A stretch of DNA of 64,000 bases from Verrucomicrobiia bacterium (GCA_036405135.1 DASWYF010000013.1:248001-312000); one strand, 5' to 3'. Shown: positions 27,201 to 36,611, numbered from the stretch's first letter. The notes: generated by a model from the sequence alone, not told the origin. Numbers and translations are program-made.

Positions 27201-28912
27201 CCAGTGCGGCCGCGGCGGCTGCACAAGCGGCGCGACTCTATGACACGGCGCAACGGGCACTGCCGGCGATGCGTTCCGAGAAAGAACAGATCCGGCTGGT
27301 GAAGCAACTCGGGGATGTGGGTTTATCCAAGTCGGACCAAATCAAAGTCATGGATTCGTTACGTTCGGGTGACACGCCTGCGGCCAATGCCGTGCTGGAG
27401 AAGGAACGGGTGGAATGGATCGAGCGGGCGGTGGAAGAAAGGCAGAAAGAGTATGAGGCCATCCAGAAGAACATCCAGTTGGCGGAAGAGGAAGTGGACC
27501 GTTTAAGGGGCAGCTTTTTGCCGGATGCGAACCTGATCAAAGAATGGGAATCGCGTCTCGAGGAGATGCGCAACAAGGGAGTGAAGGCGGCTTTGGACAT
27601 CAGCCGCGGGCTGGATGATTCGCTCGAGCAGTATCACGCGAACGATGCGCAGAGCCAGGCGAACTTGGAACGGCACAAGATGATCTTGCAAGGCATCGCG
27701 GAGATCTATCGCGAGATCGGTTCGATGACGCCGATGGGCAAGCATATGCTCGATGTCCAGAGCCTGGAGTCGCAGGTGGGCTATCTCGAGAGACTGGCGC
27801 CGAAGCTGGAGAGCCAACGGGCGGGGCTCATCGAGGATCTGCAACGGAAGCGGCGTGAGCAGAACAACAAGGAGGCCGAGGAGAAACGCAACGAGGCGAT
27901 GCGCATCCGGGAAGAAGGCATGCGGGTTCCGTACGGCATGCCCGCCTACATGTCGCAGAGAATCAGCCAGCTTGAACGTGAGGCATTCAACCTCGAGGCC
28001 CCGACGAATCGTGGCATCGCGGGCAATGCGGGTTATCAGCAACTCTTGAAGCTGCAGCGGCAGGTGGAAGACGACCTGAAAGCCAAGCGCACGGAACTGG
28101 AGGGAGTGAAAGCGCAGGAAGAACAGGCCCGTCAGCGGACGCGGCTGAACCTCGCCACGCAAGGAGCCAAGGCGGAGGCGTCCCAGTTCGATGTGGGCGA
28201 CAATGAAGCGGAGAAGTTGCGGGCGCGAGAGGCTGGCTTGCGGCGGCTGATCCAGCAAAAGGAAAAAACTTTTGAGGCGATGCGTCCGATCGAGGAGCAG
28301 GAACGGAACATCGCGGGATTGTTGCAGCACCAGTTGGACCTTCAGGAATTGCTCATCGAGAAAGAACGGATGAAGCATCAGCTCACCCGGGATGAAGCGC
28401 AGTTTTTGAAGGAGCGGAACAAAGAGGCGCAGAGGGCTTTGGCGATGGCGGGACCGGAGGACATGTTGCGCCGGTTGGGGGCATCGCAACTGGTGCGCGG
28501 CGGGATGGATGCGGGCAAGTGGTTCTCACTGGATCCGAAGATGCGCGAAACCATCCAGCAAATGTTCCCGCAATTCTCGTTCGAGTTCCGGGAGATGCGC
28601 AAAGCGAGGCAGGCATTGGGTGGACCGAAGCCCGCGGGTGAACTGGAGAAAGACATCGACGCCCTCGACAAAGACCGCCGCCGTTGGCTGGGGCGACTGA
28701 AGCCCAAAGATGGAGATCCAGCACCGAACCTGCCGGACGAAACGAACCGGCTGGCATTGGAATTCAGGAACCTCGGCAAAGGCGTCTCGGCTTTCGCGGA
28801 AACGGTGAGCAACGCGGTAGCGAAGATAGACGCGGCCATCGCCGGCATGAAGCCGGGAGGCGGAGGTGGGTTGAACCGTCCGCGTCAGGCAATGGGAGGA
28901 GTGGTCGGATAA
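24212..28912 (+). CDS. tail tape measure protein
   Basis: A 1566-residue protein that sets tail length and helps DNA cross the envelope. It follows the frameshifted chaperone pair, is by far the longest tail gene, and is dominated by alanine-, lysine- and glutamine-rich coiled-coil segments (residues about 270-480 and 1010-1450). Residues about 560-830 resemble the TP901-type tape measure core (e.g. GLSELIGIVGATAGSTGQSG). A hydrophobic block near 925-970 (GAFLFMWKSLQVALVGFITM) could insert into the membrane. GTG start with GGGAGGGG upstream. Confidence 0.85.
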   Translation: MGAQLLEKLTFEVELPRTTGGFKGLLEELRAIDTALASLQMRFSGLSQPGFFRKSARQIEKELKAFQQTISKSSPQDIGKYLGFDDQTLKNFFGKAEVARAGYFKNSRAAAGEFAKLSKEASKNADVTAQAFASFLNGGTGRVAGQIPVAAVAEIKTAQVNGIVPLIVPASQVKAVLEGAVTLTIPASAVQGVAKGGTAGAAASGAGVTATGGKVPKAGKSNSPSAAEIERFTTTNKKGTTTAITKALNPFDTETVVTNPKGGETVIRRQQRGKELVQGVNDRLAETRSRMGQEMDSGFTGRRSADLKRRADLLTKAAADVEAILNDSKKDLEAIKQKRVVRQLENRVGSLKAQAAKAQEQSAQAALAEATTAAKAMAPVYRAGERTRKQIEKDRLKTEAADEKAKEALRNQQNTVLHGATSQALMDGALTYGYTQKSQTQRTRVSNKGNPINVVSTVMEKEEGGKKLTKTLVQEYDQAGKLLKTSLTDTTKALKDVHDSASAAGRGFVQNTANVTLWAASVATLYGSLNLLKTSLSSVIDIGLQTARLDQVFQGVGGSARQLRDDVLRLAAAEGRSSEEAIQSAISWSRLGLTRAQVNEAVRVSLIAANVAELDAAEATNRLQAIYMAYGLTVGQLAGVLGQLNEVSNTFNVTNRDLLDGISKTVGVAKQAGLGLSELIGIVGATAGSTGQSGANIGNAVKSIITQLSNPDIQKFLRHEFKLETTESGGSELKNMSKVLADLFVSYQKMTDIERQWLLVKVAGRHQSSRMASMLDSYIRAQTLAINAQLNLNSAEEENAKIKSTLAAQLKNISTEWDRLISKQGENGAVRMMSEMAQAFSNVLSVLNSDFGSKALTAIAVLLAVITARLILTAVNMMRAGTATGYMATTARQLAGAYQQLNAVMDLTIARLHASPGLWGRMKASALSAIGAIKGAFLFMWKSLQVALVGFITMLPQMAVFAAGLWAWNRGMDAIGRSSEAAERKLAGFNAEAERAASAAAAAAQAARLYDTAQRALPAMRSEKEQIRLVKQLGDVGLSKSDQIKVMDSLRSGDTPAANAVLEKERVEWIERAVEERQKEYEAIQKNIQLAEEEVDRLRGSFLPDANLIKEWESRLEEMRNKGVKAALDISRGLDDSLEQYHANDAQSQANLERHKMILQGIAEIYREIGSMTPMGKHMLDVQSLESQVGYLERLAPKLESQRAGLIEDLQRKRREQNNKEAEEKRNEAMRIREEGMRVPYGMPAYMSQRISQLEREAFNLEAPTNRGIAGNAGYQQLLKLQRQVEDDLKAKRTELEGVKAQEEQARQRTRLNLATQGAKAEASQFDVGDNEAEKLRAREAGLRRLIQQKEKTFEAMRPIEEQERNIAGLLQHQLDLQELLIEKERMKHQLTRDEAQFLKERNKEAQRALAMAGPEDMLRRLGASQLVRGGMDAGKWFSLDPKMRETIQQMFPQFSFEFREMRKARQALGGPKPAGELEKDIDALDKDRRRWLGRLKPKDGDPAPNLPDETNRLALEFRNLGKGVSAFAETVSNAVAKIDAAIAGMKPGGGGGLNRPRQAMGGVVG

Positions 28913-28945
28913 ATTTTTTAGCGGGGGAGCGGGACAGGCAAATAC

Positions 28946-31900
28946 ATGGCGAGCCACGAGTTTTATTACAACGGAATCGCGCTGCACGAACTGGGGCTGG
29001 TGACCTTGCTCGAGCAGCGCACGGCCTATACTCCAGACGATGCGCCGCAACGCGAGCGGGTGGACCTGACGGTGCGCATCAATATTCAGGAGGCTTCGTA
29101 TGCCGACAATTACGCGATGATCAGCCGGGTGCGTGAGGCATTGCGGACGGCCAACGCAGTTTTCCTGTGGAAGAATGAGAACGGGAAAGAGACGTTGAAC
29201 CGGACGGTGACGGTGACGAAGCACAACCTGCCGGAAGATCCGAACGCGAACGGTGTGCGGATGCAGACGTTGCAGTTCGATTGCTTTTACATCCGGCATG
29301 ATGTGGCGGGCAGTGTGATGACGGCCACGCTGACGGTGGGTGAATTGAATTCCTCCCTCGGCAAGATCACGGACTGGCAAGAAGCACTGACGACGGAGCG
29401 GCGCAACAACATGCGCTCCACCCGGGAAAGAACCAGCATCAGCGTACGTGTGCGGGGATTCATCGCGGGTGACACGACGTTGGGAGTGGAGGCACGCAGG
29501 ACGGCGATGCTGGCCTTGAAGAATACTTTGATCGCCCGGTGCAACAACAAGGAAGGGCGGTTGGTCTATGGCGGATTCGACCGGGTGGTGCGAGTCACGG
29601 AGTTCAGTGCGGATGTGAACCAGGCGGTGAACCACATCGAGTGGAGCCTAGCGGCGGATTGCACGATCTTTCCGAATGAAGCGGACTACGTGCTGGCTGA
29701 TTATCAGTTGATGATCCGTGACGAAGGGGCGGACAAAATACTGGTGGTGACGGGCAAGGTGCAGTCGCATTCCCTCGAGGCGGCGCAGACAAGAATCACG
29801 CAGATCGTGAATGCGGCGGTACCGGGGAATGGTTTTTCTTTGCAACGGGAGGTGAGACGGGAAGATGCACCGTCCACAATCTTTGCCGATGTGGACGGGG
29901 AGACGTTCGCGGGAATCAGTTTCATGCGTGAGTATCGCCTGCCACTGGCAAACACGCTCAGTTTGAAGCGGCCAGATCAGGATGCGGTATCGTTCGGTGA
30001 CGTGACGGGCTGGCGGGAAGTGATGGCGCATGAGCGCTTCGGGGTGCAGAAGGACAACATCCAGCGCACGATGATCAAAGTGTCAGCGCGGGGTGTGAGA
30101 TATACCGACACGGGCAACGGGCTGGAAGTCAGACGGGCGGCCTTGCAGGCGGTGAAGACCTCCATGCAGACGGAGTTCAACCGGCCCAAAGTGACATTGA
30201 AGCATGGTGACTTTGAGCGAGAAGTTCGGCCCTTGGATTTCACCGCGGACATCGGAGCCGAGGCGCGTTTTCTCACCTGGGAGATGAGCTTTGAATTCGC
30301 CCTCGCCCCCGATGAGACAGATTACGCACTGGTGGAATACCGTGTGCGTGAACGGGATGGCGGAGCAGACAAGCTGTTGAGCCTGACGGGACGCATCCAA
30401 GCGAACAGTGAAGCGAAAGCGCGTACGCGGCTCGCGCAGATCCGCAGCAGTGTGCTGTCCTCGCGTTCCTACAGTGCCGGACTGGTCGATACCGAGGAGG
30501 ATGAAGTGTCCTTTGGCAATTCCACCACGGGCACAGACTTCATCGACCTGAACTTCACGCAAGAGTTTCGCAAGCCGCTGGCGCATACGCTGGCGTGGAC
30601 ACCGTTGAACGGACAGGCGGTGACGCTGGGGCAGATCACGGGCTGGAGCGAGGGGTTGACGACCGAGAGATTCGCCAGCCACAAGGACGAGCGGCGCAGT
30701 GTGATGGTGGGGGTGCAGGTGACGGGGCAATACTTCACGGATGCCACACAATCCCTGACGGTGCGGCGGGCGGATTTGCAGGCGAAGAAAGATGCCTGGC
30801 TGGCGGCATTCGAGGCGAAGAACGGCAGGCTGGTGAACGGCAGCTTCGACCGCATCGTGCGCTGTCTGGATTTCCGTCCGGAGATAGACCATGCGAACAA
30901 GGTGCTGACGTGGAGCTTGAACGCCGAGTATTGCCGATTTCCTAATGAAGCGAACTTCACGACGGTGGAGTATCGCGTCACGGAGCGGGATGACGGGGCG
31001 GACAAGATGCTGACATTGCGTGGCCGTATCGAGGCGAACGATGAGGCGAAGGCGCGGACGCGCTTCGGCGAGTTGAAGACGGCGACCTTGCAGGCGCGCA
31101 GTTACGAAAGCAGCCGGATCGTGCAGGAGGAAGTGGAACCGTCCTTCGGGGTGGGCAGCGGTGAGGCGACGACCTTCCTTGAACTGACGTTCACCTGTGA
31201 GTACCGGAAGCAACTGGACAATGAAGCGAAGTTCACGCCGGAAGGCGGCGAGACAGCCGACCAGATCGTGTTGGGAAAAGTCACGGGGATGAGTTACGTC
31301 TACCAGTCGGAGAGATATTCCAAGCTGCGCAAGAACCGTTCGTATGCCGGAGGTGTGATCCGCTTGAGCGGAGTGTTTCTGGCGGATGCGACGCAGCCGC
31401 TCGAGAGCCGCAACGAACAGTTGATCAACCTGCAAAAGGCATGGATCGCCAAGGTGAACAAAGCGCAGGGGACGTTGGTGCATGGAAGCCTGACACAAGT
31501 GGTGCGGGTGACAAACTTTGATGCACAGATCGATCATGCGGTGAAGGCGTTGAACTGGTCGCTCAACGGCGAGTTCAGCCTGTTCCCGAACGAAGCCGGT
31601 TATGCCCTGGTGGAATATACGCTGACGACGCGGAAGGAAAAGGAGAGCGGTCAGACCGTGTTCGTGTTCAATGGCCGCATCGGTGCGCAGACGAAAGCAG
31701 CCGCCGAGGGCAAGCTGAACACGTTGCGAACGGCGGTGCTGGACGGGAAGCTGGATCATGTGCTGTTGCGATCGGAAGCCACCCCCAGCCAGATCGAAGC
31801 GGATACGGATGGTGCAGCCTTCACGGAACTGACGTTCTCGGAAGAATATGTGGTGGGGCAGTCAGACATCGTGCGTTGGCGGATGAGCCTGCGCACGCGG

Positions 31901-33109
31901 GAGGAACTGGGTTCGGGCATGCGGAGACTCAGCTACTCCGGCACTGTGACGGCGCGTGGTGATGATTTCGAGAAGGCAAAGACCGCGGCCTTCAGCAAGG
32001 CGCGTGCGTTGGGTGATGAGAAACATCCGTTCAAACTGGATGAGGAACTGACGCCGGAAGACCAACTCACCACCACGGGTGGCGAGCGGCTGGTGACGGT
32101 GCAATTCTCCTTCGATTACCGCGTGCGGCTGGCCCGCATGTATCTTGAGCTGACTTCGGAAACCTCACTGGACACCTTCGGAGAGAACACGGACAGCGTG
32201 AATGGTTTTGTGGTGGCCGAGACGGAAGAGGCGGCGGTTGAATGTTACAATGCCAATGTGAAAGCGGCCTTCGAGGGCAAGCTCGTCAAATCGGAACGCC
32301 TGTCCAAGCGGAACGAGAAGCTGCAAAAGAAGAACGGTGAGGAACTGGTGCCGAACGAGTTCGAGAGCCAGTTCACACGTTTCGATTTTTCCTTCACGGT
32401 CCATCGCGAAAAAGCGATCGGTGAGGTGGCGATGAAATATGAGATCCAAGTGCGCGATGACGACAACCGCAACCGACGCACCTACACGGTGAGCGGATCG
32501 GTGGTCGCTCCGGGGACGCAGACCAGTGCGGCGGGCGGAGTGTTGCGGGCGAATGGAAAGAAGACGACGGGTGAGAAGGCCATCCATGATTTTCTCAATG
32601 CCATGGCAGCCATGCTGGGCACCAGGCAGGGCCTTGAACTGAAAGAAGAGAAGGAACGATTCATCGGCAATCCGGCCAGCCCTTCCGGCGTGATCGAAAA
32701 GAGCATCCGCACCACGTTTTCGGCGACCTATGAGAAGGTGATGACGGCGGAAGCCAAGGTGCTGTTCTGCCGGGTGAGCGTGCGCAACCGTCATTCGGGC
32801 AAGCGGTGGATAGCGCATGGCATCCCGGACGGGAGATCCATCATGCAAGAGTGCGGCATCGCCGAGGGGCGTCGCACCGTGACGGGTGAAGTGGTGGCCA
32901 CGAGCGAAGCGGCAGCAGATGCGTGGATCGGAGAGCAGCGGGTGTTGTTGAACGGGGCGTATGAAGATCCGCCGGAGATCGGGACGGACTACGACTTCCT
33001 GCCGGGATCGGCGGGAGTGGTGACGGGCGAAGGGCAGAACTGGTGCTGGGTGGCGAAGAGCTTCACCTTCACGGAAACCCTGCCGGATTTCGATTATCCC
33101 GGCAATTAA
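28946..33109 (+). CDS. large tail protein with tandem ~212-residue domains
   Basis: A 1387-residue protein after the tape measure, where distal tail or tail-tip proteins are encoded. The first 130 residues (HEFYYNGIALHELGLVTLLEQ in two parts) resemble a distal tail-type N-terminus. Then a domain of about 212 residues repeats at least four times, each opening with a version of LG(K/Q)(I/V)TGW...ER (near residues 138, 350, 561 and 776) and containing FPNEA or an equivalent. Two or three more divergent copies may follow. No protease or lysozyme motif. It probably forms a multi-domain tail tip or shaft decoration. Confidence 0.7.
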   Translation: MASHEFYYNGIALHELGLVTLLEQRTAYTPDDAPQRERVDLTVRINIQEASYADNYAMISRVREALRTANAVFLWKNENGKETLNRTVTVTKHNLPEDPNANGVRMQTLQFDCFYIRHDVAGSVMTATLTVGELNSSLGKITDWQEALTTERRNNMRSTRERTSISVRVRGFIAGDTTLGVEARRTAMLALKNTLIARCNNKEGRLVYGGFDRVVRVTEFSADVNQAVNHIEWSLAADCTIFPNEADYVLADYQLMIRDEGADKILVVTGKVQSHSLEAAQTRITQIVNAAVPGNGFSLQREVRREDAPSTIFADVDGETFAGISFMREYRLPLANTLSLKRPDQDAVSFGDVTGWREVMAHERFGVQKDNIQRTMIKVSARGVRYTDTGNGLEVRRAALQAVKTSMQTEFNRPKVTLKHGDFEREVRPLDFTADIGAEARFLTWEMSFEFALAPDETDYALVEYRVRERDGGADKLLSLTGRIQANSEAKARTRLAQIRSSVLSSRSYSAGLVDTEEDEVSFGNSTTGTDFIDLNFTQEFRKPLAHTLAWTPLNGQAVTLGQITGWSEGLTTERFASHKDERRSVMVGVQVTGQYFTDATQSLTVRRADLQAKKDAWLAAFEAKNGRLVNGSFDRIVRCLDFRPEIDHANKVLTWSLNAEYCRFPNEANFTTVEYRVTERDDGADKMLTLRGRIEANDEAKARTRFGELKTATLQARSYESSRIVQEEVEPSFGVGSGEATTFLELTFTCEYRKQLDNEAKFTPEGGETADQIVLGKVTGMSYVYQSERYSKLRKNRSYAGGVIRLSGVFLADATQPLESRNEQLINLQKAWIAKVNKAQGTLVHGSLTQVVRVTNFDAQIDHAVKALNWSLNGEFSLFPNEAGYALVEYTLTTRKEKESGQTVFVFNGRIGAQTKAAAEGKLNTLRTAVLDGKLDHVLLRSEATPSQIEADTDGAAFTELTFSEEYVVGQSDIVRWRMSLRTREELGSGMRRLSYSGTVTARGDDFEKAKTAAFSKARALGDEKHPFKLDEELTPEDQLTTTGGERLVTVQFSFDYRVRLARMYLELTSETSLDTFGENTDSVNGFVVAETEEAAVECYNANVKAAFEGKLVKSERLSKRNEKLQKKNGEELVPNEFESQFTRFDFSFTVHREKAIGEVAMKYEIQVRDDDNRNRRTYTVSGSVVAPGTQTSAAGGVLRANGKKTTGEKAIHDFLNAMAAMLGTRQGLELKEEKERFIGNPASPSGVIEKSIRTTFSATYEKVMTAEAKVLFCRVSVRNRHSGKRWIAHGIPDGRSIMQECGIAEGRRTVTGEVVATSEAAADAWIGEQRVLLNGAYEDPPEIGTDYDFLPGSAGVVTGEGQNWCWVAKSFTFTETLPDFDYPGN

Positions 33110-33128
33110 CGAAATTATTGCAAATATT

Positions 33129-33158
33129 CTATAAAAAATAGTTGACCATAAAATATGG
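33129..33158 (+). promoter_or_regulatory. paired 13-bp operator-like boxes before glycosyltransferase cluster
   Basis: CTATAAAAAATAG at 33129-33141 and CCATAAAATATGG at 33146-33158, centres 17 bp apart, with TTGAC at 33142-33146. This is the clearest example, carrying one perfect copy of each box type. TAACCT at 33164 is a poor -10 candidate 16 bp after the hexamer. Confidence 0.75.
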
Positions 33159-33255
33159 ATAGATAACCTACTTGCGTTACTAATCAGTGATGTGCCGGGG
33201 GGCGGAAACCTCCCCATCGCCTCCCGGCCTCTGATTGTTTTTCTGCCCTGAGATT

Positions 33256-34575
33256 ATGACCATGAAGTTACTTATCGTTGGAGATTCCCCGACCAAGCAA
33301 ACAGGTTTCAGCCGGGTAGTGGAGAACATCGCCAAGCGTTTAAAAGTCACCGCCAAAAGCATCGACATCTGGGGCATCAATCATCAGGGGGTTCCGCACG
33401 ATTTTCCTTATCGCATCTGGCCAGCGACATTGAACGGGCCGGTCTGGTATTCGGAACCCAACCTCAAGGGTTTGCTGAACGTGCTGGCGGGTGGTGATTT
33501 CACGCACGTCTTGGTGGTGCAGGATTCGTTCGCTTTTCCCAAATGGTTTGCCGATGCCTTCGCACAAATCTGTGGGCACCGCAAGATCCGCAGCTTGTAT
33601 TACATCCCGGTGGATGCCTCGCTGGATCCGAACTGGCTGGAGCTGGCACGGGTGGTGGACTGGCCGGTGGCATACACGCACTACGGGCGCATGGAGATAT
33701 TGAAGGCGGCGGCGATGGCGATGGAGCCGTGGGAGTATCAGACACTGGAGCAACGGTTGAAGGTGTTGCCGCATGGTGTGGACCGCTCCATCTATTTCCC
33801 GTTGCCGGACCGGGAGAAGATCCGCAAGCAAGTGCTGCCGAACCTGCCGGAGGGGGATGTGGTGCTGATGAATGTGAACGCGAACCAGCGCCGGAAAGAC
33901 CCGGTGCGTTCACTGGAGATTTTGGCGGAACTGTTGCGCATGGGTGAGCGTGTGCGTCTGGTGATGCACATGCCACCTGTGGGGCATGACGAGCTGGACC
34001 TGCCGTGTGCCGGGGCGCAACTCGGATTGCGTTACGGGGAGGACTGGCTGGTGACGGACATGCTTTTCAAGGGGACGATGCGGACCGGGACGGAGGAGGA
34101 GTTGAACAAGATCTACAACATGGGCGACATCCTTATCAGCAGCACGCTGGGTGAGGGGTTTGGCCTGACGACGATCGAAGCCTTGGCGACCGGGATGCCA
34201 GTGGCACTCCCGAACCATACGGCCTGCACGGAGATCGTGAATACGCTGGCAGGAATGGGCACGGTCCAAGATCCGGCCAGTGCGCAAGCGTGTCTGTTCC
34301 CAACGGAAGAACATACGGTGATGTTGCCATGGGACAATGCGCGGATGCGCCGCCGAGCGGATGTGAAGGGTGCGGCCTTGGTGATCCAAGAGATGATCCG
34401 AAGCGGGGAATACAAGAAGCGTCAGCGTCTCAGCAAGAAGGCGGCTGCCTGGTTGAGCTGGGACCGGGTGGTGCCGGAGTTCCGTGATCTGTTGATGAGC
34501 GCGCCGCCTGCTCCAGTTCCCGCCCCGGTGAAGAAAGAAGAGGCCCTTGATGGGGGACAGCCAGTGGCAAAATAA
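33256..34575 (+). CDS. GT4-type glycosyltransferase
   Basis: A 439-residue GT-B fold enzyme. The N-terminal domain begins MTMKLLIVGDSPTKQTGFS. The C-terminal domain has the nucleotide-sugar site: VLPHGVDRSIYFPL near 165, LMNVNANQRRKDP near 195, then LISSTLGEGFGLTTIEALAT near 290, containing the EX7E-like motif of GT4 enzymes (E-G-F-G-L...E). The acceptor is unknown; virion or host-surface glycan are candidates. ATG at 33256 chosen over an in-frame TTG at 33235. An operator-like box pair lies 100 bp upstream. Starts a three-gene plus-strand block. Confidence 0.8.
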   Translation: MTMKLLIVGDSPTKQTGFSRVVENIAKRLKVTAKSIDIWGINHQGVPHDFPYRIWPATLNGPVWYSEPNLKGLLNVLAGGDFTHVLVVQDSFAFPKWFADAFAQICGHRKIRSLYYIPVDASLDPNWLELARVVDWPVAYTHYGRMEILKAAAMAMEPWEYQTLEQRLKVLPHGVDRSIYFPLPDREKIRKQVLPNLPEGDVVLMNVNANQRRKDPVRSLEILAELLRMGERVRLVMHMPPVGHDELDLPCAGAQLGLRYGEDWLVTDMLFKGTMRTGTEEELNKIYNMGDILISSTLGEGFGLTTIEALATGMPVALPNHTACTEIVNTLAGMGTVQDPASAQACLFPTEEHTVMLPWDNARMRRRADVKGAALVIQEMIRSGEYKKRQRLSKKAAAWLSWDRVVPEFRDLLMSAPPAPVPAPVKKEEALDGGQPVAK

Positions 34576-34587
34576 CCGAAGCACACT

Positions 34588-35295
34588 ATGAGTGAATTAG
34601 TGGTCAAGATTTCGGGGGCGAAAGGTTCCGGTCGCACGCATCTGCAAATGGCATTGGCCGAAGTTTTGCAGGCTTACGGGCATCAGGTAAACCTGCGGGA
34701 GAACGGCAAGGAGTTGAAGTATGCGAGGAATGCTCCCGGTGTGCTTCAGCGGGCGATCAATATCGAAGTGAACGATGAGGATGTGGTGCAGGTAAATCCC
34801 GAGCATCTACTGTTCCCGGAATTATGGGCCAAGCCCAAGGTGAAGCTGACGAAGGATGAAGTGGGTTTACTGGGGAATATCTGGATGGAGTCTTTCCGTG
34901 GAGTTTCCTTGATGGTCAAGCCGCTCGCAGTCTTTGCAGCGGCGAGAGCTTCGCTGATCAAGGGGCAGCAAGTTTGCATCGTGCTTCCGGTCAAAGGATG
35001 GCAAGGGAAGAAATGGGAGAAGGTGCTGGATAAACTGCTCGTGGGTGCGGAGAAAGTTGTTCCGCCGCCAAAGGTAGAAAAGTTTTCCGTCACCTACAAG
35101 CTGGCCAATGGCAGTGTCGTGCGTTTGTTGTCCCGGAAAGCGGTGGTGGATGATCATGCTGCTGCCGGTATGCGCTTCAATTGCATCGTGGAGATTGCAC
35201 CGAAGTCTACGAATCATTTGACAGCGCGGATGACCGCTCCCTCCCCGCATCGCGATCACGCGGTGTTCCGTAACAAGCACATCACGGCCTTTTGA
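34588..35295 (+). CDS. small P-loop protein
   Basis: A 235-residue protein with a P-loop near the start, GAKGSGRT at residues 10-17, followed by a helix (HLQMALAEVLQAYGHQV), as in nucleotide kinases and other P-loop NTPases. No clear Walker B. The middle has LIKGQQVCIVLPVKGWQGKKW. It resembles in style the two short P-loop proteins at 50419 and 51108. It lies between two glycosyltransferases, so a role in sugar-nucleotide supply is possible but not shown. Confidence 0.5.
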   Translation: MSELVVKISGAKGSGRTHLQMALAEVLQAYGHQVNLRENGKELKYARNAPGVLQRAINIEVNDEDVVQVNPEHLLFPELWAKPKVKLTKDEVGLLGNIWMESFRGVSLMVKPLAVFAAARASLIKGQQVCIVLPVKGWQGKKWEKVLDKLLVGAEKVVPPPKVEKFSVTYKLANGSVVRLLSRKAVVDDHAAAGMRFNCIVEIAPKSTNHLTARMTAPSPHRDHAVFRNKHITAF

Positions 35296-35301
35296 TTTTT
35301 T

Positions 35302-36591
35302 ATGAAGCCAGTCAAATACATCATCGTGTTGCGTACGGTGGATCGTGCGCCGGAAGCAGAGAACTATCTGTTCAAAACGCTTGCCAACCTTGAGCGTGCG
35401 GGCTTGTTCCGGTCCAGCATCCCATTCCAACTCGTGATTTTCTCTGACAGGGAAGCGGGGGGTGCATTTCAAGCAGAATTAGCCGACTGGCGGTTAAAAT
35501 ATCCCGACCTGATCACCGTGGAGAAATCGGACAAGCGCTTGACGCCCAATCAGAATGCGGCATGGGCTCTGCATCATGCGTCCATCCAACCTGCCCAGTG
35601 GGTGTTATTCCTCGAGGATGACGTGGACTTCTGCGCTGATTTCTTGGAGAGCGTGGATGTGTGGCGGCGCAGGGTGGAGCATCCGGACATCAAACTGTAT
35701 TCGCTGTGCGCCGCCTATGAGGGGGTGCGTCTGGCGCAGGTGGTGTGGGAATATCCGGTGAAGGATTTCTACGGCACGCAAGCCTACCTGTTGCGGCATG
35801 ACGTGGCGGTGGATCTAGCGGAGTTCCTGTCGAAGAAGCCGAAGTGGAAGGGCAAAGACAAGGGGCACGATATGCTGCTCAAGGAATGGGCGGGCAAGAA
35901 GGCGCGGTTTGTGGCGGCAGCGCCGAACTTCATCCAGCATATCGGCAAGCAGTCCTCACTGCATCTGGGCCGCTTCCATGACTATCCATCATGGCCGGGG
36001 CAGGATTGGAGTTTCCTGCGGGAAGCCGCGGGCAATTCGATGTTCACGGTGGAGGAGCAACAGTCGCGTCCGTTCTCTGATGCGCTGGCGAAGGCACTGG
36101 TGCAATCTTTCCCGAAGGACAAGCCGGTGCATGATCTCGGGTGTTCGCTGGGCCATTACGTGAAGGCGTTGCGTGAGGGCGGGCTGGATGCGCATGGTTA
36201 TGAAGGCACGCCGGGTATCAGCGCGCATGCGGTGGTGCCGGTGAACTGGGCGGAGCTTTCTTCGCCGATGCATCCGGGTAACTACGGCAACCTGGTCGGT
36301 TCGGTCCTGTGTCTTGAGGTGGCGGAACATATCCCGGCGGAACGGGCGGACGTGTTCTTGAAAAACGTGGCGGAGTTCTGTGTCCCGGGCGGCAAGCTGG
36401 TCCTCTCATGGGCGGTGAAGGGACAGGGTGGCCGTCGCCATGTGAACGAGCAGAACTGGGACCATGTGCTGCCGACGATGCGCAAGCATGGCTTCGTGTA
36501 TCAGCGGGGCGAGGCGTTGGAGCTGCGCAAGGTGGCGGGCGCGCAGGTGAAGTGGTTCGCGCAGAGCCTCTACGTGTTCACGAAGGTCTAA
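35302..36591 (+). CDS. glycosyltransferase-methyltransferase fusion
   Basis: A 429-residue two-domain protein. Residues 1-250 resemble a GT-A glycosyltransferase, with WVLFLEDDVDF at 100-110 holding an acidic metal-site motif, and FIQHIGKQSSLH near 210-221, typical of such enzymes. Residues about 270-429 form a class I methyltransferase: motif I VHDLGCSLGHYVKAL at 276-290, VLCLEVAEHIPAE near 335, and a C-terminal WFAQSLYVFTKV strand. It could add and then methylate a terminal sugar. Six bases after the P-loop gene and followed by a terminator. Confidence 0.75.
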   Translation: MKPVKYIIVLRTVDRAPEAENYLFKTLANLERAGLFRSSIPFQLVIFSDREAGGAFQAELADWRLKYPDLITVEKSDKRLTPNQNAAWALHHASIQPAQWVLFLEDDVDFCADFLESVDVWRRRVEHPDIKLYSLCAAYEGVRLAQVVWEYPVKDFYGTQAYLLRHDVAVDLAEFLSKKPKWKGKDKGHDMLLKEWAGKKARFVAAAPNFIQHIGKQSSLHLGRFHDYPSWPGQDWSFLREAAGNSMFTVEEQQSRPFSDALAKALVQSFPKDKPVHDLGCSLGHYVKALREGGLDAHGYEGTPGISAHAVVPVNWAELSSPMHPGNYGNLVGSVLCLEVAEHIPAERADVFLKNVAEFCVPGGKLVLSWAVKGQGGRRHVNEQNWDHVLPTMRKHGFVYQRGEALELRKVAGAQVKWFAQSLYVFTKV

Positions 36592-36611
36592 GAATCTGGA
36601 TTATCCAAGGG

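Noticed and set aside
30083-31759. 558-codon antisense frame inside the repetitive tail gene
   Set aside because: Its apparent repeats mirror those of the sense gene, and the composition is that of an antisense shadow.
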